A stretch of 64,000 nucleotides of DNA from Actinomycetes bacterium (GCA_029780675.1 JAKOYE010000044.1:1-64000), one strand, 5' to 3'; shown: positions 17,941-27,895, numbered from the stretch's first letter. A program made the numbers and translations. Notes: generated by a model not told the origin, from the letters alone.

Positions 17941-19848
17941 TCAGTCGACCCGCTCGCCGACCGATAGGTCCATCGACCCCAGCGCGGCCACCCAGCCGGT
18001 GATCTGGCGGGCGATGTGGCGATCGGTCAGGCCGACGTCGGCGAGCACCTCGTTGCGCGAGGCGTGGTCGAGGAAGCGCTGCGGAACGCCGACGTCCCGG
18101 CACGGGGTGTCGATATCGTCGGCCCGCAGCGCGGCCGAGACCGTCGCGCCCACGCCGCCGCTGACCCCGTTGTCCTCGACGGTCACCACCAGTTTGTGCG
18201 TCCGGGCCATCGCGGCCAACTCCGCCGGCACCGGCAACACCCAGCGGGGATCGACCACCGTGACTCCGATGCCTTGGGTGCGCAGCCGTTCGGCGACCTT
18301 CAGCGCCATCGGCGCGAACGCCCCGACCGCCACCAACAGCACATCCGGAGCCAGACCTTCGGCGGGGCGCGCCAACACGTCGACACCACCGACCCGTTCC
18401 AGCGCCGGAATGTCCTCGCCTACATCGCCTTTCGGGAAGCGAAGCGCCGTCGGTCCGTCCTTCACGTCAAGCGCCTCGCCGAGTTCCTCCCGCAGTCGTG
18501 CGCCGTCCCGCGGCGCCGCGACGCGCATGCCGGGAACGACGCCGAGAATCGACATATCCCACATGCCGTTGTGGCTGGCGCCGTCGTTGCCGGTGATACC
18601 GGCCCGGTCCAGCACGAGGGTCACCGGCAGTTTGTGCAGGGCGACGTCCATCATGACCTGGTCGAAAGCCCGGTTGAGGAACGTCGAGTACACCGCCACC
18701 ACCGGATGCAGACCGCCCATCGCCAGGCCGGCCGCCGAGGTCACGGCATGCTGTTCGGCGATCCCCACGTCGAAAAGCCGGTCGGGGTAGCGCTCACCGA
18801 AGGCCGCCAGTCCGGTCGGGCCGGGCATCGCGGCGGTGATGGCGACGATGTCGCGGCGTTTGGCCGCGTACCCGATGAGCGCGTCGGAGAACACCGACGT
18901 CCACCCCGGGGCGGATTCCTTGGTGGCCATCCCGGTGTGCGGGTCGATGACTCCGCAGGCGTGCATCTGCTCGGCGACGTCATTCTCCGCCGGGGCGTAA
19001 CCCATCCCTTTGCGGGTGACTACGTGCACGAGCACCGGGCGGTTGTAGCCGCGGGCGTGCCGCAGAGCGTTCTCCACCGCGTGCTCGTCATGGCCGTCGA
19101 TCGGCCCGACGTACTTCAACCCGAGATCGGTGAACATCGTCTGCGGCGAGACCGCGTCCTTGATGCCGACCTTCACCCCGTGCAGGGCCTGGAAACAGAC
19201 CTCGCCGATCAGCGGGATGCCCCGCACCGCGCTGCGACCGCGCTCCAACATCCGCTCGTAGGCGGGCTGCAGTCTCAGCCCGGCCAGGTGATCGGCCAGA
19301 CCGCCGATGGTCGGGGCGTAGCTGCGGCCGTTGTCGTTGACGACGACGACGACCGGTCGTTTCGCTGCGGCGATGTTGTTCAGCGCCTCCCAGCACATGC
19401 CGCCGGTGAGCGCCCCGTCACCAACGACCGCCACCACGTGCCGGTTGCGCTGACCGGTCAGCTGGAAAGCCTTGGCCAACCCGTCGGCGTAGGACAACGC
19501 GGACGAGGCATGGCTGGACTCGACCCAGTCGTGCTCGCTCTCGGCCCGGGACGGGTAACCCGACAGCCCGCCCTTGCTGCGCAACGTGTCGAAGTCCGCC
19601 CAGCGTCCGGTCAGCATCTTGTGGACGTAGGCCTGGTGGCCGGTGTCGAAGATGATCGGGTCGTGCGGGGAGTCGAACACCCGGTGCAGGGCGAGTGTCA
19701 GTTCAACCACTCCGAGATTGGGCCCCAGATGCCCACCGGACGCGGCGACCTTGTGGATCAGGAACTGCCGGATTTCGACGGCCAGTTGAGTCAGCTGATC
19801 CTGCGACAGGTGCTGCAGATCAGCGGGGCCGCGGACCTGTTCAAGCAT
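17941..19848 (-). CDS. dxs: 1-deoxy-D-xylulose-5-phosphate synthase
   Basis: This 635-residue thiamine-diphosphate enzyme condenses pyruvate and glyceraldehyde-3-phosphate, the first step of the MEP isoprenoid pathway (precursor for decaprenyl phosphate and menaquinone). The ThDP motif [16 protein letters not shown] is near residues 150-165. [12 protein letters not shown] and [15 protein letters not shown] in the transketolase pyrimidine domain are also seen. The start ATG lies 6 bases after a -10 element that overlaps the nhaA stop, so it can be transcribed independently of nhaA. Confidence 0.95.
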   Translation of the reverse strand: MLEQVRGPADLQHLSQDQLTQLAVEIRQFLIHKVAASGGHLGPNLGVVELTLALHRVFDSPHDPIIFDTGHQAYVHKMLTGRWADFDTLRSKGGLSGYPSRAESEHDWVESSHASSALSYADGLAKAFQLTGQRNRHVVAVVGDGALTGGMCWEALNNIAAAKRPVVVVVNDNGRSYAPTIGGLADHLAGLRLQPAYERMLERGRSAVRGIPLIGEVCFQALHGVKVGIKDAVSPQTMFTDLGLKYVGPIDGHDEHAVENALRHARGYNRPVLVHVVTRKGMGYAPAENDVAEQMHACGVIDPHTGMATKESAPGWTSVFSDALIGYAAKRRDIVAITAAMPGPTGLAAFGERYPDRLFDVGIAEQHAVTSAAGLAMGGLHPVVAVYSTFLNRAFDQVMMDVALHKLPVTLVLDRAGITGNDGASHNGMWDMSILGVVPGMRVAAPRDGARLREELGEALDVKDGPTALRFPKGDVGEDIPALERVGGVDVLARPAEGLAPDVLLVAVGAFAPMALKVAERLRTQGIGVTVVDPRWVLPVPAELAAMARTHKLVVTVEDNGVSGGVGATVSAALRADDIDTPCRDVGVPQRFLDHASRNEVLADVGLTDRHIARQITGWVAALGSMDLSVGERVD

Positions 19849-19854
19849 GGGACC

Positions 19855-19860
19855 AGTCTA
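19855..19860 (-). promoter_or_regulatory. -10 element for dxs, overlapping nhaA stop
   Basis: TAGACT is followed by 6 bases and the dxs ATG, a leaderless-type arrangement. The TAG of the hexamer is the stop codon of nhaA. Confidence 0.5.
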
Positions 19861-21237
19861 CGCAGCACCACCGGCGCCGGGCCCGGTAGCGCGATCCGTC
19901 GTCTGGTAGACGTCGGGCACTCCGTCGCGGTCGGAATCGGTGCTCTCCGCCTCACAGATCGCCCGATAGTGCCGGTTGCGGATGCGCAGCAGAACGCCGG
20001 CGAGCAGAGCCGCCAGCAAAGAACCGGTGAGCACTCCGACCTTGACCACATCCTCGCGCGCAGACCCTGATCCGTACGCTAATTCGCCGATCAGCAGGGA
20101 TACCGTGAATCCGATCCCGGCCAGCATCGAGACCCCGAGGATGTCGATCCAGCGCAGTGCTGAGTCAAGGGACGCGCGGGTGAACGCCGCCAGGATCCGG
20201 GTCGTGCCGAAGATGCCGACGGCCTTGCCGACCACGAGGCCGAAAACGATGCCCAGGGCGATCGGGTCGCTGAGCGCCGTCACCAATCCGTCATAGCCGC
20301 CGATGGTCACCCCGGCGGCGAAGAAGGCGAACACCGGGATGGCGAAACCCGCTGAAATCGGCCGCGCGAGATGCTCGAAATGCTCGGCCAGACTGGGCCC
20401 CGACTCACCGTCACGTTGCAGCACCGGCACCGTGAAGCCAAGGAGCACCCCGGCGACGGTGGCATGCACGCCGGACTCGTGAATCAGCGCCCACGTCGCC
20501 GCCGCCAGGGGCAGCAGCAGCCACAACGAGCGAACCCGGCGCTGCACCAGCAGGGCGAAGATCGCCAGCGGAATCATCGCGAGCAGCAGGGCGGTGAGGT
20601 TGATCTTCGCGGTGTAGAACAGCGCGATCACGGTGATCGCCAGCAGGTCGTCGACCACCGCCAGCGTCAGCAGAAAGGTCCGCAGCGCGGCAGGGAGGTG
20701 GGTGGAGATCACGGCGAGCACCGCGACCGCGAACGCGATATCGGTCGCCGTCGGGATCGCCCACCCCCGCAGCGCACCGTCGCCGGCCCCGGCGGTGAAC
20801 GCGACGAAGATCACCGCGGGCACCACCATGCCGCCGACGGCCGCCGCAATCGGCAACGCCGCGCGGCCCGGGTCACGCAGATCACCGGCGACGAATTCGC
20901 GCTTGAGTTCCAAGCCGACCACGAAGAAGAAGATCGCCAACAGGCCGTCGGCCGCCCAGCCGCCGAGGGACAGCCGCAGGTGCAGGCCGACGTCGTCGCT
21001 GCCCACCTTCAGATCGCGCAGCGCGTGGTAGGAGTCCGACCAGGGCGAGTTCGCCCAGATCAGGGCGATCGCCGCCGCGGCCAGCAGCACCGCCCCACCG
21101 ATGGTCTCCTTGCGGAGGATCGTGGTGATGCGCCGTGATTCCGACCACGACCCGCGGGTGAACAGTCGGGTGGGCAGGGCGAGCAGCGCGCGTCCGGAGC
21201 GCCTGCGGGACGGATCTGGCGGGCTCACAGGCTTCAC
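19858..21237 (-). CDS. nhaA: Na+/H+ antiporter NhaA
   Basis: This 459-residue inner-membrane antiporter exchanges Na+ for H+ in pH and sodium homeostasis. About 11-12 hydrophobic helices are visible. The ion-binding Asp pair is in [18 protein letters not shown], and [16 protein letters not shown] and [17 protein letters not shown] are typical of the family. A basic N-terminal extension of about 40 residues precedes the first helix. It starts with GTG. It occupies the place where M. tuberculosis has an arsenic-transport cluster, so this locus differs in content between species. Confidence 0.92.
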   Translation of the reverse strand: MKPVSPPDPSRRRSGRALLALPTRLFTRGSWSESRRITTILRKETIGGAVLLAAAAIALIWANSPWSDSYHALRDLKVGSDDVGLHLRLSLGGWAADGLLAIFFFVVGLELKREFVAGDLRDPGRAALPIAAAVGGMVVPAVIFVAFTAGAGDGALRGWAIPTATDIAFAVAVLAVISTHLPAALRTFLLTLAVVDDLLAITVIALFYTAKINLTALLLAMIPLAIFALLVQRRVRSLWLLLPLAAATWALIHESGVHATVAGVLLGFTVPVLQRDGESGPSLAEHFEHLARPISAGFAIPVFAFFAAGVTIGGYDGLVTALSDPIALGIVFGLVVGKAVGIFGTTRILAAFTRASLDSALRWIDILGVSMLAGIGFTVSLLIGELAYGSGSAREDVVKVGVLTGSLLAALLAGVLLRIRNRHYRAICEAESTDSDRDGVPDVYQTTDRATGPGAGGAA

Positions 21238-21327
21238 CTCGATTGACGGGTCGGTGGATCGCTGCCGACCAGACTTCCCGGCACGCCTGCGGGCAATCCT
21301 ACAAAGCTGCCCTCACCTAGGCCGCCC

Positions 21328-22509
21328 TCACCTGGTCAGCAGTGCGGCGCACTCCACATGGTGGGTGAGTGGGAAGGCGTCGAACACCCTGATCTGCTCG
21401 ACCCGGTAGCCGTGGGATCGGTACAGGCCGACGTCACGGGCGAACGCGGCAGCCTCGCAGCCGATATGGATGACCCGAGGCGTTCCGGCCGCGGCGACCA
21501 GGTCGATGACGGCCTTCCCGGCACCTGCCCGGGGCGGGTCCAGCACCGCGACACCGGCCGGGCGGCGCTGGTCGGCGAGCACCGCACGCACCGATCCGGT
21601 GACCACCCGCACCCCGGGCAGGTCGGCCAGTGCCACCCGCGCAGCCGCCGAGGCCGGCCGCGAACTGTCCACCGTGAGCACCCGGCCGCGCTCACCGACC
21701 GCGTCGGCCAGCGCCGCGGCCAGCACCCCCGCTCCGCCGTAGAGATCCCAGGCCCGGGCACCGGGCAGGTCGCCGGACCACTCCCGGACCAGCGTGCTGT
21801 AGGTGGCTGCGGCATCACGATGGGACTGCCAGAACGCGTCGACCGGGATCCGCCACTCCCGGTCCCCCACCCGCTGGAGCACCTCGCCGGAGCCCTCGAC
21901 GATCACGACCCCGCGCCGGTCGGGCGACGTCACGCCCACGTGCCGGTGACCGTCGTCGTCGACGGCCACGTACACCTGCTGGCCGCTGGTCCAGCGCGGA
22001 CCCTCGAGCCCGGCCAGCATGCCGTCCGGCAACTGACCGCAGCGCAGGTCGGTGACCAGGTCGGCGCTGTGATAACGGTGGAAACCGGCCCGGCCCTCGG
22101 CGTCGGTGTCCAACCGCACCCGGCTGCGCCAGCCGCTGGGCTCGCCGGCCCCGACCGCCTCGGCGGTTCCCTCCCATTGGTAATCCCCAAGGCGCGCAAG
22201 CTGATTGGCGACCACCTGCCCCTTGATCGCCAACGCCGCCACGGGGTCGACGAAGGCGAAATCGCAGCATCCGGCACCGTCCACCCCCGCGATCGGACAC
22301 AGCGACGGGATCCGGTCGGGTGCGGGGTCGAGCACCTCGACCGCCGCGGCGTGCCAGTACGACCCCTTCTCCGAGGTCACCCGCGCCCTGACCCGCTCGC
22401 CGGGCAGCGCGTAGCGCACGAACACCACCCGGCCGTCGTGGCGGGCCACGCAGCTGCCGCCGTTGGCGGCCGGCCCGGTGAGCAGTTCGAGTTCCCGCGG
22501 GGCCGTCAC
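21328..22509 (-). CDS. TrmA/RumA-type 5-methyluridine RNA methyltransferase
   Basis: This 393-residue SAM-dependent methyltransferase is predicted to methylate uridine C5 in tRNA or rRNA. An N-terminal TRAM-like segment (GRVVFVRYALPGERVRARV) precedes a Cys cluster (CPIAGVDGAGCCDF) that may bind an Fe-S cluster. The SAM site is in LPGARAWDLYGGAGVLA, with VLDPPRAGAGK after it. The C-terminal catalytic block reads IGCEAAAFARDVG, where SCNP-type sequence is usual; the Cys is kept. The start is uncertain: the GTG at 22509 avoids overlapping the upstream gene, while an in-frame start at 22557 would overlap it. Confidence 0.8.
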   Translation of the reverse strand: MTAPRELELLTGPAANGGSCVARHDGRVVFVRYALPGERVRARVTSEKGSYWHAAAVEVLDPAPDRIPSLCPIAGVDGAGCCDFAFVDPVAALAIKGQVVANQLARLGDYQWEGTAEAVGAGEPSGWRSRVRLDTDAEGRAGFHRYHSADLVTDLRCGQLPDGMLAGLEGPRWTSGQQVYVAVDDDGHRHVGVTSPDRRGVVIVEGSGEVLQRVGDREWRIPVDAFWQSHRDAAATYSTLVREWSGDLPGARAWDLYGGAGVLAAALADAVGERGRVLTVDSSRPASAAARVALADLPGVRVVTGSVRAVLADQRRPAGVAVLDPPRAGAGKAVIDLVAAAGTPRVIHIGCEAAAFARDVGLYRSHGYRVEQIRVFDAFPLTHHVECAALLTR

Positions 22510-22519
22510 CGCCGGGCCG

Positions 22520-24514
22520 TCATTCCGCGAAACCCCGGCGGACGTCTCCGGGCGCACTCTGCTGTTCGGGCTGTTTGACCCGGTCGGAGGAGTTCAGCTG
22601 CCAGGGCACCGAGGTCACCATCACGTTGGGCATGAACAGCAACCGGGTCTTGAGCCTCAGCGCGCTCTGGTTGTGCAACAGCCCCTCCCACCAGTGACCG
22701 ACCACGTATTCCGGGATGAACACCGTCACCACCGTCCGCGGCGCCTCCTTGCTGATCCGCTTGACGTAGTCGAGCACCGGTCCGGTCACCTCGCGGTACG
22801 GCGAGGACACCACCTTGAGCGGAACGGAGACGTCACTGTCCTCCCAGGCCAGCGTGAGTTTGCGGGTCTCCAGGTCGTCGACGTTGACGGTGAGCGCCTC
22901 GAGCACGTCCGGGCGGGTGGCCCGCGCGTAGGACAGCGCACGCAGCGTGGGCAGTTGCATGTTCGACACCAGCACCACCGCGTGGTTGCGGGATGGCAAC
23001 ACGATCTCCCCCTGCTGCTCCTCGTCGGGGGTGAGCTCGCGGGACACCGTGTCGTAGTGCCGGTGGATGGCCTTCATCAGCACGAAGAGAGCGCCCATCG
23101 CCACGATCGCGATCCAGGCGCCGGCCACGAACTTGGTCACCAGGACGACGACAAGAACCGACCCGGTGGAGATGAACCCGATCGTGTTGATCGCCCGTGA
23201 CCGCATCATCCGGCGCCGCTCGGCGGCGTCGTCCTCGAAGCTCAGCAGCCGGTTCCAGTGCCGCACCATGCCGATCTGGCTGAGGGTGAACGACACGAAG
23301 ACCCCGACGATGTAGAGCTGGATCAAATGGGTGACCTCGGCACGAAAAGCCACGATGAAGGCGATCGCGGCGAAGGCCAGGAACAGGATGCCGTTGGAGA
23401 AGGCCAGCCGATCGCCGCGGGTGTGCAGTTGGCGCGGCAGAAAACGGTCCTGAGCCAGGATCGACCCGAGCACGGGAAATCCGTTGAACGCGGTGTTCGC
23501 GGCCAGCACCAGGATCAGCGCCGTGATCCCGGCGATCAGGTAGAGCCCGACCGGGAAGTCGTGGAACACCGCGTCGGCGAGTTGGGCCACCATCGTCTTC
23601 TGCTGGTAGTCCGCCGGCGCGCCGATGAGCTGCTCGGCCGGCCGCTCGGCGATCTTCACCCCGGTGTCCACCGCCAGCAGGATCATGCCCAGCAGCAGCG
23701 TGACGGCGATGCCGCCGAGCATCAGCAACGTGGTGGCGGCATTGCGCGACTTCGGCTTGCGGAAGGCCGGTACCCCGTTGCTGATCGCCTCGACCCCGGT
23801 CAGCGCCGCGCACCCGGACGAGAACGCCCGGGCTACCAGGAAGACCAGCGCAACACCCATGATGTCGCCGTGCTCGGCCTGCAGTTCGAAATCGGCGGAC
23901 TCCGCGCGCAGGTCATGGCCCAGGACATGGATCTGGAAGAAACCCCAGGCCAGCATGATGAACATGCCCGCGATGAAGGCGTACGTCGGGATGGCGAAGG
24001 CTGTGCCGGACTCCCGGATGCCACGCAGGTTGATCGCGGTCAGCAGCAGGATCGCCGCCACCGCGAACAGCACTTTGTGCTCGGCCACGAAGGGCACCGC
24101 CGAGCCGATGTTCGACATGGCCGAGGCCATCGACACCGCCACGGTCAGCACATAGTCGACCAGCAGGGCGCTGGCCACCGTGAGTCCGGCGGTCGGCCCG
24201 AGATTGGTGGTGACCACCTCGTAGTCGCCGCCGCCCGAAGGGTAGGCGTGGACGTTCTGGCGGTAGGAGGCGACCACCACCAGCATCACCAGGCCGACCG
24301 CCACACCGATCCAGGGCGCCATCGTGTACGCGGACAAACCCGCCACCGAGAGCACGAGGAAGACCTCTTCAGGGGCGTAGGCCACCGACGACATGGCATC
24401 GGAGGCGAACACCGGGAGCGCGATCCGCTTGGGCAACAGCGTGTGCGCCAAGGTGTCGCTGCGAAACGGCTGTCCAAGCAGCACCCTGCGCAGGCCGGAC
24501 GATAGCTTGGGCAC
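22520..24514 (-). CDS. APC-superfamily amino-acid permease with C-terminal domain (Rv2690c-like)
   Basis: This 664-residue protein is an inner-membrane transporter. About 12 helices span residues 45-460, starting with FASDAMSSVAYAPEEVF (the substrate-site unwound helix of APC transporters) and including YPSGGGDYEVV. A soluble C-terminal domain of about 180 residues follows (SRNHAVVLVSNMQLPTLRAL). The substrate is unknown; the two Trk regulators lie divergently beside it, so a role in ion or amino-acid homeostasis is possible. The GTG at 24514 begins the stretch resembling the M. tuberculosis protein; the longer open frame upstream overlaps the divergent promoter and ceoB. Confidence 0.85.
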   Translation of the reverse strand: MPKLSSGLRRVLLGQPFRSDTLAHTLLPKRIALPVFASDAMSSVAYAPEEVFLVLSVAGLSAYTMAPWIGVAVGLVMLVVVASYRQNVHAYPSGGGDYEVVTTNLGPTAGLTVASALLVDYVLTVAVSMASAMSNIGSAVPFVAEHKVLFAVAAILLLTAINLRGIRESGTAFAIPTYAFIAGMFIMLAWGFFQIHVLGHDLRAESADFELQAEHGDIMGVALVFLVARAFSSGCAALTGVEAISNGVPAFRKPKSRNAATTLLMLGGIAVTLLLGMILLAVDTGVKIAERPAEQLIGAPADYQQKTMVAQLADAVFHDFPVGLYLIAGITALILVLAANTAFNGFPVLGSILAQDRFLPRQLHTRGDRLAFSNGILFLAFAAIAFIVAFRAEVTHLIQLYIVGVFVSFTLSQIGMVRHWNRLLSFEDDAAERRRMMRSRAINTIGFISTGSVLVVVLVTKFVAGAWIAIVAMGALFVLMKAIHRHYDTVSRELTPDEEQQGEIVLPSRNHAVVLVSNMQLPTLRALSYARATRPDVLEALTVNVDDLETRKLTLAWEDSDVSVPLKVVSSPYREVTGPVLDYVKRISKEAPRTVVTVFIPEYVVGHWWEGLLHNQSALRLKTRLLFMPNVMVTSVPWQLNSSDRVKQPEQQSAPGDVRRGFAE

Positions 24515-24548
24515 GGTAGCCAAGGTTAAGCCTTCCCCGGTCTGGCGG

Positions 24549-24554
24549 TAGCGT
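24549..24554 (+). promoter_or_regulatory. -10 element for the trk regulator pair
   Basis: TAGCGT lies about 52 bases before the GTG of ceoB, which has a GAGAGGA ribosome site. It is a plausible SigA-type -10; no good -35 is visible. Confidence 0.35.
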
Positions 24555-24605
24555 GACCCCGAGACCGGTACGGGTCGGCGCTGGTACGGCCGAGAGGACT
24601 TTCTG

Positions 24606-25277
24606 GTGCGGATTGTGGTGATGGGCTGCGGCCGGGTGGGCGCTTCGCTGGCCGACGCCCTCTGCCGGATCGGACACGAGGTGGCGATCGTCGATCGCGA
24701 CCCCGCGGCGTTCAACCGGTTGTCGTTGGAGTTCGACGGCGAGAAGGTCCTCGGGATGGGATTCGACCGGGACGTTCTGCTGCGTGCCGGCATCGACCGT
24801 GCGGATGCCTTCGCCGCGGTCTCCTCCGGGGACAACTCGAACATCATCTCGGCTCGGGTCGCCAGGGAGAACTTCGGCGTCCAGCGCGTGGTGGCCCGCA
24901 TCTACGACGCCAAACGCGCCGCGGTCTACGAACGCCTGGGGATTCCCACCGTCGCGACGGTGCCGTGGACCACCGACCGGCTGCTGAACACCCTGGTGCG
25001 GGACGCGGAGACCACGCGCTGGCGGGATCCGACCGGAACCGTCGCCGTCGGCGAACTCGACCTGAACGAGAACTGGGTCGGTCATCGGATCACCGATCTC
25101 GAGTCCGCGACGGGCGGCCGGGTGGCGTTCCTGATCCGCTTCGGCGCGGGGGTGCTGCCCGACGCCAGGACCGTCATCCAGGCCGGCGACCAGGTCTACC
25201 TGGCGGCCGTGTCCGGCCGCGCCGGCGAGGCACTGGCCATCGCCGCCCAGCCTCCTGCCGAAGGGACCGGGGAATGA
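24606..25277 (+). CDS. ceoB: TrkA-type potassium uptake regulator CeoB
   Basis: This 223-residue cytoplasmic RCK/KTN protein binds NAD(H) or nucleotides and gates Trk potassium channels. The Rossmann motif VVMGCGRVGASLADAL is at the N-terminus, then VAIVDRDPAAFNRL (acidic end of the second strand), and a C-terminal RCK-C domain from about residue 140. The start is GTG. It overlaps ceoC by ATGA, so the two are translationally coupled and probably form a hetero-complex. Confidence 0.9.
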   Translation: MRIVVMGCGRVGASLADALCRIGHEVAIVDRDPAAFNRLSLEFDGEKVLGMGFDRDVLLRAGIDRADAFAAVSSGDNSNIISARVARENFGVQRVVARIYDAKRAAVYERLGIPTVATVPWTTDRLLNTLVRDAETTRWRDPTGTVAVGELDLNENWVGHRITDLESATGGRVAFLIRFGAGVLPDARTVIQAGDQVYLAAVSGRAGEALAIAAQPPAEGTGE

Positions 25278-25939
25278 AGGTCGCCATCGCCGGGGCGGGA
25301 GCCGTCGGCCGCTCCATCGCCCGCGAACTGGTGCAGAACGCCTACGAGGTGACGCTGATCGAGCGCAACCCCGGCCACTACGACCCGGATGCGATCCCCG
25401 CGGCGGACTGGCGCCTCGGCGACGCCTGCGAACTGAGCCTGCTGGAGGCCACCCACCTCGAGGATTTCGACGTGGTGATCGCCGCGACCGGCGATGACAA
25501 GGTCAACGTGGTGCTCTCCCTGCTCGCCAAGACCGAGTTCGCGGTGCCGAGGGTGGTGGCCCGGGTCAACGACCCGCGCAACGAGTGGCTGTTCGACGGC
25601 AACTGGGGTGTCGACGTGGCGGTGTCCACCCCCCGCATGCTGGCCTCGCTGGTCGAGGAGGCGTTCGCCGTGGGCGATGTGGTCCGGCTGATGGAGTTCC
25701 GTAAGGGCAACGCCAGCCTGGTGGAGGTCACACTGCCCGACGACACGGTGTGGGGCGGCCGGCCGGTGCGCAAACTGACCCTGCCCCGCGACGCCGCGCT
25801 GGTGACCATCCTGCGCGGTCAGCGGGTGATCGTGCCCGAGCCCGACCAGCCCCTCGAGGGCGGCGATGAACTGCTTTTCGTGGCCTCCCCTGAGGTGGAA
25901 GCCGAACTGCGCAGGCTGCTGCTGCACGGCCAGGCGTAG
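25274..25939 (+). CDS. ceoC: TrkA-type potassium uptake regulator CeoC
   Basis: This 221-residue paralogue of the preceding gene has the same KTN plus RCK-C layout: VAIAGAGAVGRSIARELVQ at the N-terminus, TLIERNP after the second strand, and a C-terminal RCK-C domain (GNASLVEVTLPDDTVWGGRP). It is probably paired with CeoB in controlling a Trk/Ktr potassium channel; no channel gene is present in this window. The start is fixed by the 4-base overlap with ceoB. Confidence 0.9.
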   Translation: MKVAIAGAGAVGRSIARELVQNAYEVTLIERNPGHYDPDAIPAADWRLGDACELSLLEATHLEDFDVVIAATGDDKVNVVLSLLAKTEFAVPRVVARVNDPRNEWLFDGNWGVDVAVSTPRMLASLVEEAFAVGDVVRLMEFRKGNASLVEVTLPDDTVWGGRPVRKLTLPRDAALVTILRGQRVIVPEPDQPLEGGDELLFVASPEVEAELRRLLLHGQA

Positions 25940-25953
25940 ACCACAGGGTCCGG

Positions 25954-26661
25954 TCAGGCCGGCTCGGCCTCGTGCAGGGCACGCTGGGCCGCTCGGATCG
26001 CCAGGTACGTCACGAGGGCGCCGACGGCCGCCAACGGCCATCCCATGGCGATCCGGGCAACCCCCAGCCAGCCCGTCTTGTCGGCGTCGTACAGGTGGTG
26101 CTGCACGACAAAACGCGCGCCGAAGACCAGCACCCAAGTCAGGGTGGCCAGGTCGAAGGCGAGCACGGCACGGCGGGATTTCCGCCACGCCCGGTCGTGG
26201 CCGTTGATCCAGCTCCAGACGAATCCCACGGCGGGACGGCGGACCAGCACCGAAAGGGTGAAGATCACCGCCCAGAACAACGACATCCAGATGCCGAGCA
26301 GGAAATACCCCTTGGACTCCCCCACCCACCAGGCGATGAGCGCGCTGATGCCGACGCCGGCGAATCCGGCGACGGCGGGCTGGACGGAGTCCTTGCGCAG
26401 CAGCCGCCACACCAGGACCGCCGCGGCGGCGGCCAATGCGGAACAGATCGCCGGCACCAAGCCGAACGCGGTGTTGACCGGAACCAGCACCGCCACCGGC
26501 AACGCGGAGTAGATCAGGCCGCTGACCCCGCCCATCTGGCCGAGGAGGGCCTGGGCGGGGGTGGCGGCGCCGGCGGGGGCATCCACCCGCTCGGTCCCGG
26601 TGTCGGCCTCCCCCGGATCAGCCTCCCCGGTATTGGCCTCCCCGGTATTTGCGCTGGTCAA
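25954..26661 (-). CDS. DUF3159 membrane protein (Rv2693c-like)
   Basis: This 235-residue membrane protein of unknown function has about six hydrophobic helices (LIYSALPVAVLVPVNTAFGL, then LALVPAIC-type and YFLLGIWMSLFWAVIFTLSV segments, then a final LAAVGALVTYLAI). The N-terminus carries three near-repeats of TGEAN/D. I chose a TTG start at 26661 because it overlaps the upstream OB-fold gene's stop as TTGA; the longer frame runs into that gene. Function cannot be assigned. Confidence 0.7.
   Translation of the reverse strand: MTSANTGEANTGEADPGEADTGTERVDAPAGAATPAQALLGQMGGVSGLIYSALPVAVLVPVNTAFGLVPAICSALAAAAAVLVWRLLRKDSVQPAVAGFAGVGISALIAWWVGESKGYFLLGIWMSLFWAVIFTLSVLVRRPAVGFVWSWINGHDRAWRKSRRAVLAFDLATLTWVLVFGARFVVQHHLYDADKTGWLGVARIAMGWPLAAVGALVTYLAIRAAQRALHEAEPA
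26604..26650. repeat. 15-bp near-tandem repeats in DUF3159 N-terminus
   Basis: About three copies of a 15-bp unit (core GCCTCCCCGGTATT on + strand) encode the Gly-Glu-Ala-Asn/Asp-Thr repeats at the N-terminus of the DUF3159 protein. The unit length keeps the frame, so copy number could vary without loss of function. Confidence 0.65.
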
Positions 26662-27020
26662 CGCTGGATCTCGTAATGCGGGTTGTAGATCGCCTTGCCG
26701 CCGTTGTCGAGCATGCCCAACCGGCCGCGGACTCGCAGCCTGCGCCCGCACTCAATACCAGGGATGCGGCGCTGGCCCATCCACACCAGTGTCACCATTT
26801 CCGTGCCGTCGAAGAACTCCGCGCGGACCGCGCAGCCGCAGCCCTTGGCGTTGGTGTCCACGCTGCGGAGTTCTCCCACCATGGTCACCTCCTGACCGCG
26901 GCGGCAGTCGACGGCCCGCTGGGCGGCGGTCTCGCCGGTACATTCCTCGGCGTCGCGCTGCTCGGGGCTCTCGGTGCGCCGGCGGGTGAGACGGCGGGCA
27001 AAACCTTCGGCCGGGGCCAT
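26658..27020 (-). CDS. OB-fold nucleic-acid-binding protein (Rv2694c-like)
   Basis: This 120-residue small soluble protein has a C-terminal OB-fold-like domain (TMVGELRSVDTNAKGCGCAVRAEFFDG, then VTLVWMGQRRIPGIECG and LRVRGRLG). The N-terminus is basic and Arg-rich (FARRLTRRRT). The ATG at 27020 is preceded by AGGAGAG at good spacing, which decides the start. It is coupled to the DUF3159 gene. A role in nucleic-acid binding is an inference from the fold. The divergent hydrolase gene lies 116 bases away. Confidence 0.7.
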   Translation of the reverse strand: MAPAEGFARRLTRRRTESPEQRDAEECTGETAAQRAVDCRRGQEVTMVGELRSVDTNAKGCGCAVRAEFFDGTEMVTLVWMGQRRIPGIECGRRLRVRGRLGMLDNGGKAIYNPHYEIQR

Positions 27021-27136
27021 GGCTCTCCTGAAGTTGGTGCGTGGTGCAGAGGCCACGGTAGACCTTGCGCCTCCGTTGCGCCACGAGGCCCACCCACCTG
27101 CCCGGACTCAGGTCTTCAGTCCGGCACCATCGTCTG

Positions 27137-27859
27137 GTGTCGCTATCACTTCACGGTGTGTTGACCGTCCTGCTGCCGGGGACCGGGTCGGATGAGGACT
27201 ACCTGCGCCGGGTGTTCAGCGAGCCCCTCGACCGGGCCGGCGCCATCTGCGCGCCCGTGCCGCCGCGGCCCCGGGATCTCGTGGCCGGCTACCGGCGTGC
27301 GCTGTCCGAGGCCGCGGCGGATCGGCGGATCATCGTCGGTGGGGTGTCGCTGGGGGCCGCGGTCGCCGTCGCCTGGGCGCTGGAGAATCCGGACCGGACA
27401 CTCGGGGTGCTCGCCGCGTTGCCGCCGTGGACGGGCGCGCCGGGCTCGGCCGCGGCCGCCGTCTCGGCCAGGCACACCGCCGCCGAACTGCGCCGGATCG
27501 GCCTCACCGCGGTCACCGCAGGGATGCGAGCCTCCAGTCCGGGCTGGTTGGCCGACGAATTGAGCAGGTCGTGGCTACGGCAGTGGCCCGATCTTCCCGA
27601 TGCGCTGGATGCGGCCGCCGGCTACATCGCCCCCACCGCGGACCACCTGCGTCAGCTGCGGCCGCCGCTGGGCGTCGCGGGCGCTTGCGATGACCTGATT
27701 CACCCGATCTCCGTGGCACGGGAGTGGGCCGACGCCGCGCCGCGAGCAGTCCTTCGCACGGTGCGACTGGATCAGTTCGGGCCTGATCCGTCGCTCCTGG
27801 GAACCGCCTGCGTTGACGCTCTCATCGAGGCTGCGGAGCCGAACCCGGCGGCCGGCTGA
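27137..27859 (+). CDS. Alpha/beta-hydrolase fold protein (Rv2695-like)
   Basis: This 240-residue soluble protein has a nucleophile elbow GGVSLGAAVAVAWAL (Ser71) and an oxyanion-type N-terminal GVLTVLLPGTGSDEDYL. The acid/His region is probably GACDDLIHPISVAREW. The substrate is unknown. I chose the GTG at 27137 because the hydrophobic first strand begins there; an ATG at 27065 would add 24 residues of basic, non-conserved sequence. It is convergent with the DUF3710 gene. Confidence 0.75.
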   Translation: MSLSLHGVLTVLLPGTGSDEDYLRRVFSEPLDRAGAICAPVPPRPRDLVAGYRRALSEAAADRRIIVGGVSLGAAVAVAWALENPDRTLGVLAALPPWTGAPGSAAAAVSARHTAAELRRIGLTAVTAGMRASSPGWLADELSRSWLRQWPDLPDALDAAAGYIAPTADHLRQLRPPLGVAGACDDLIHPISVAREWADAAPRAVLRTVRLDQFGPDPSLLGTACVDALIEAAEPNPAAG

Positions 27860-27895
27860 CGCCGCACCGGCTCCCCCGCTGAGCCCGACTGGGAT

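Noticed and set aside
18016..20070. A long open frame on the + strand opposite dxs and the end of nhaA
   Set aside because: It is the shadow of dxs. No ribosome site or domain is seen.
24521..24537. Sequence resembling an IdeR iron box near the APC permease start
   Set aside because: Only about 10 of 16 positions agree with the consensus by eye, no better than chance at this base composition.
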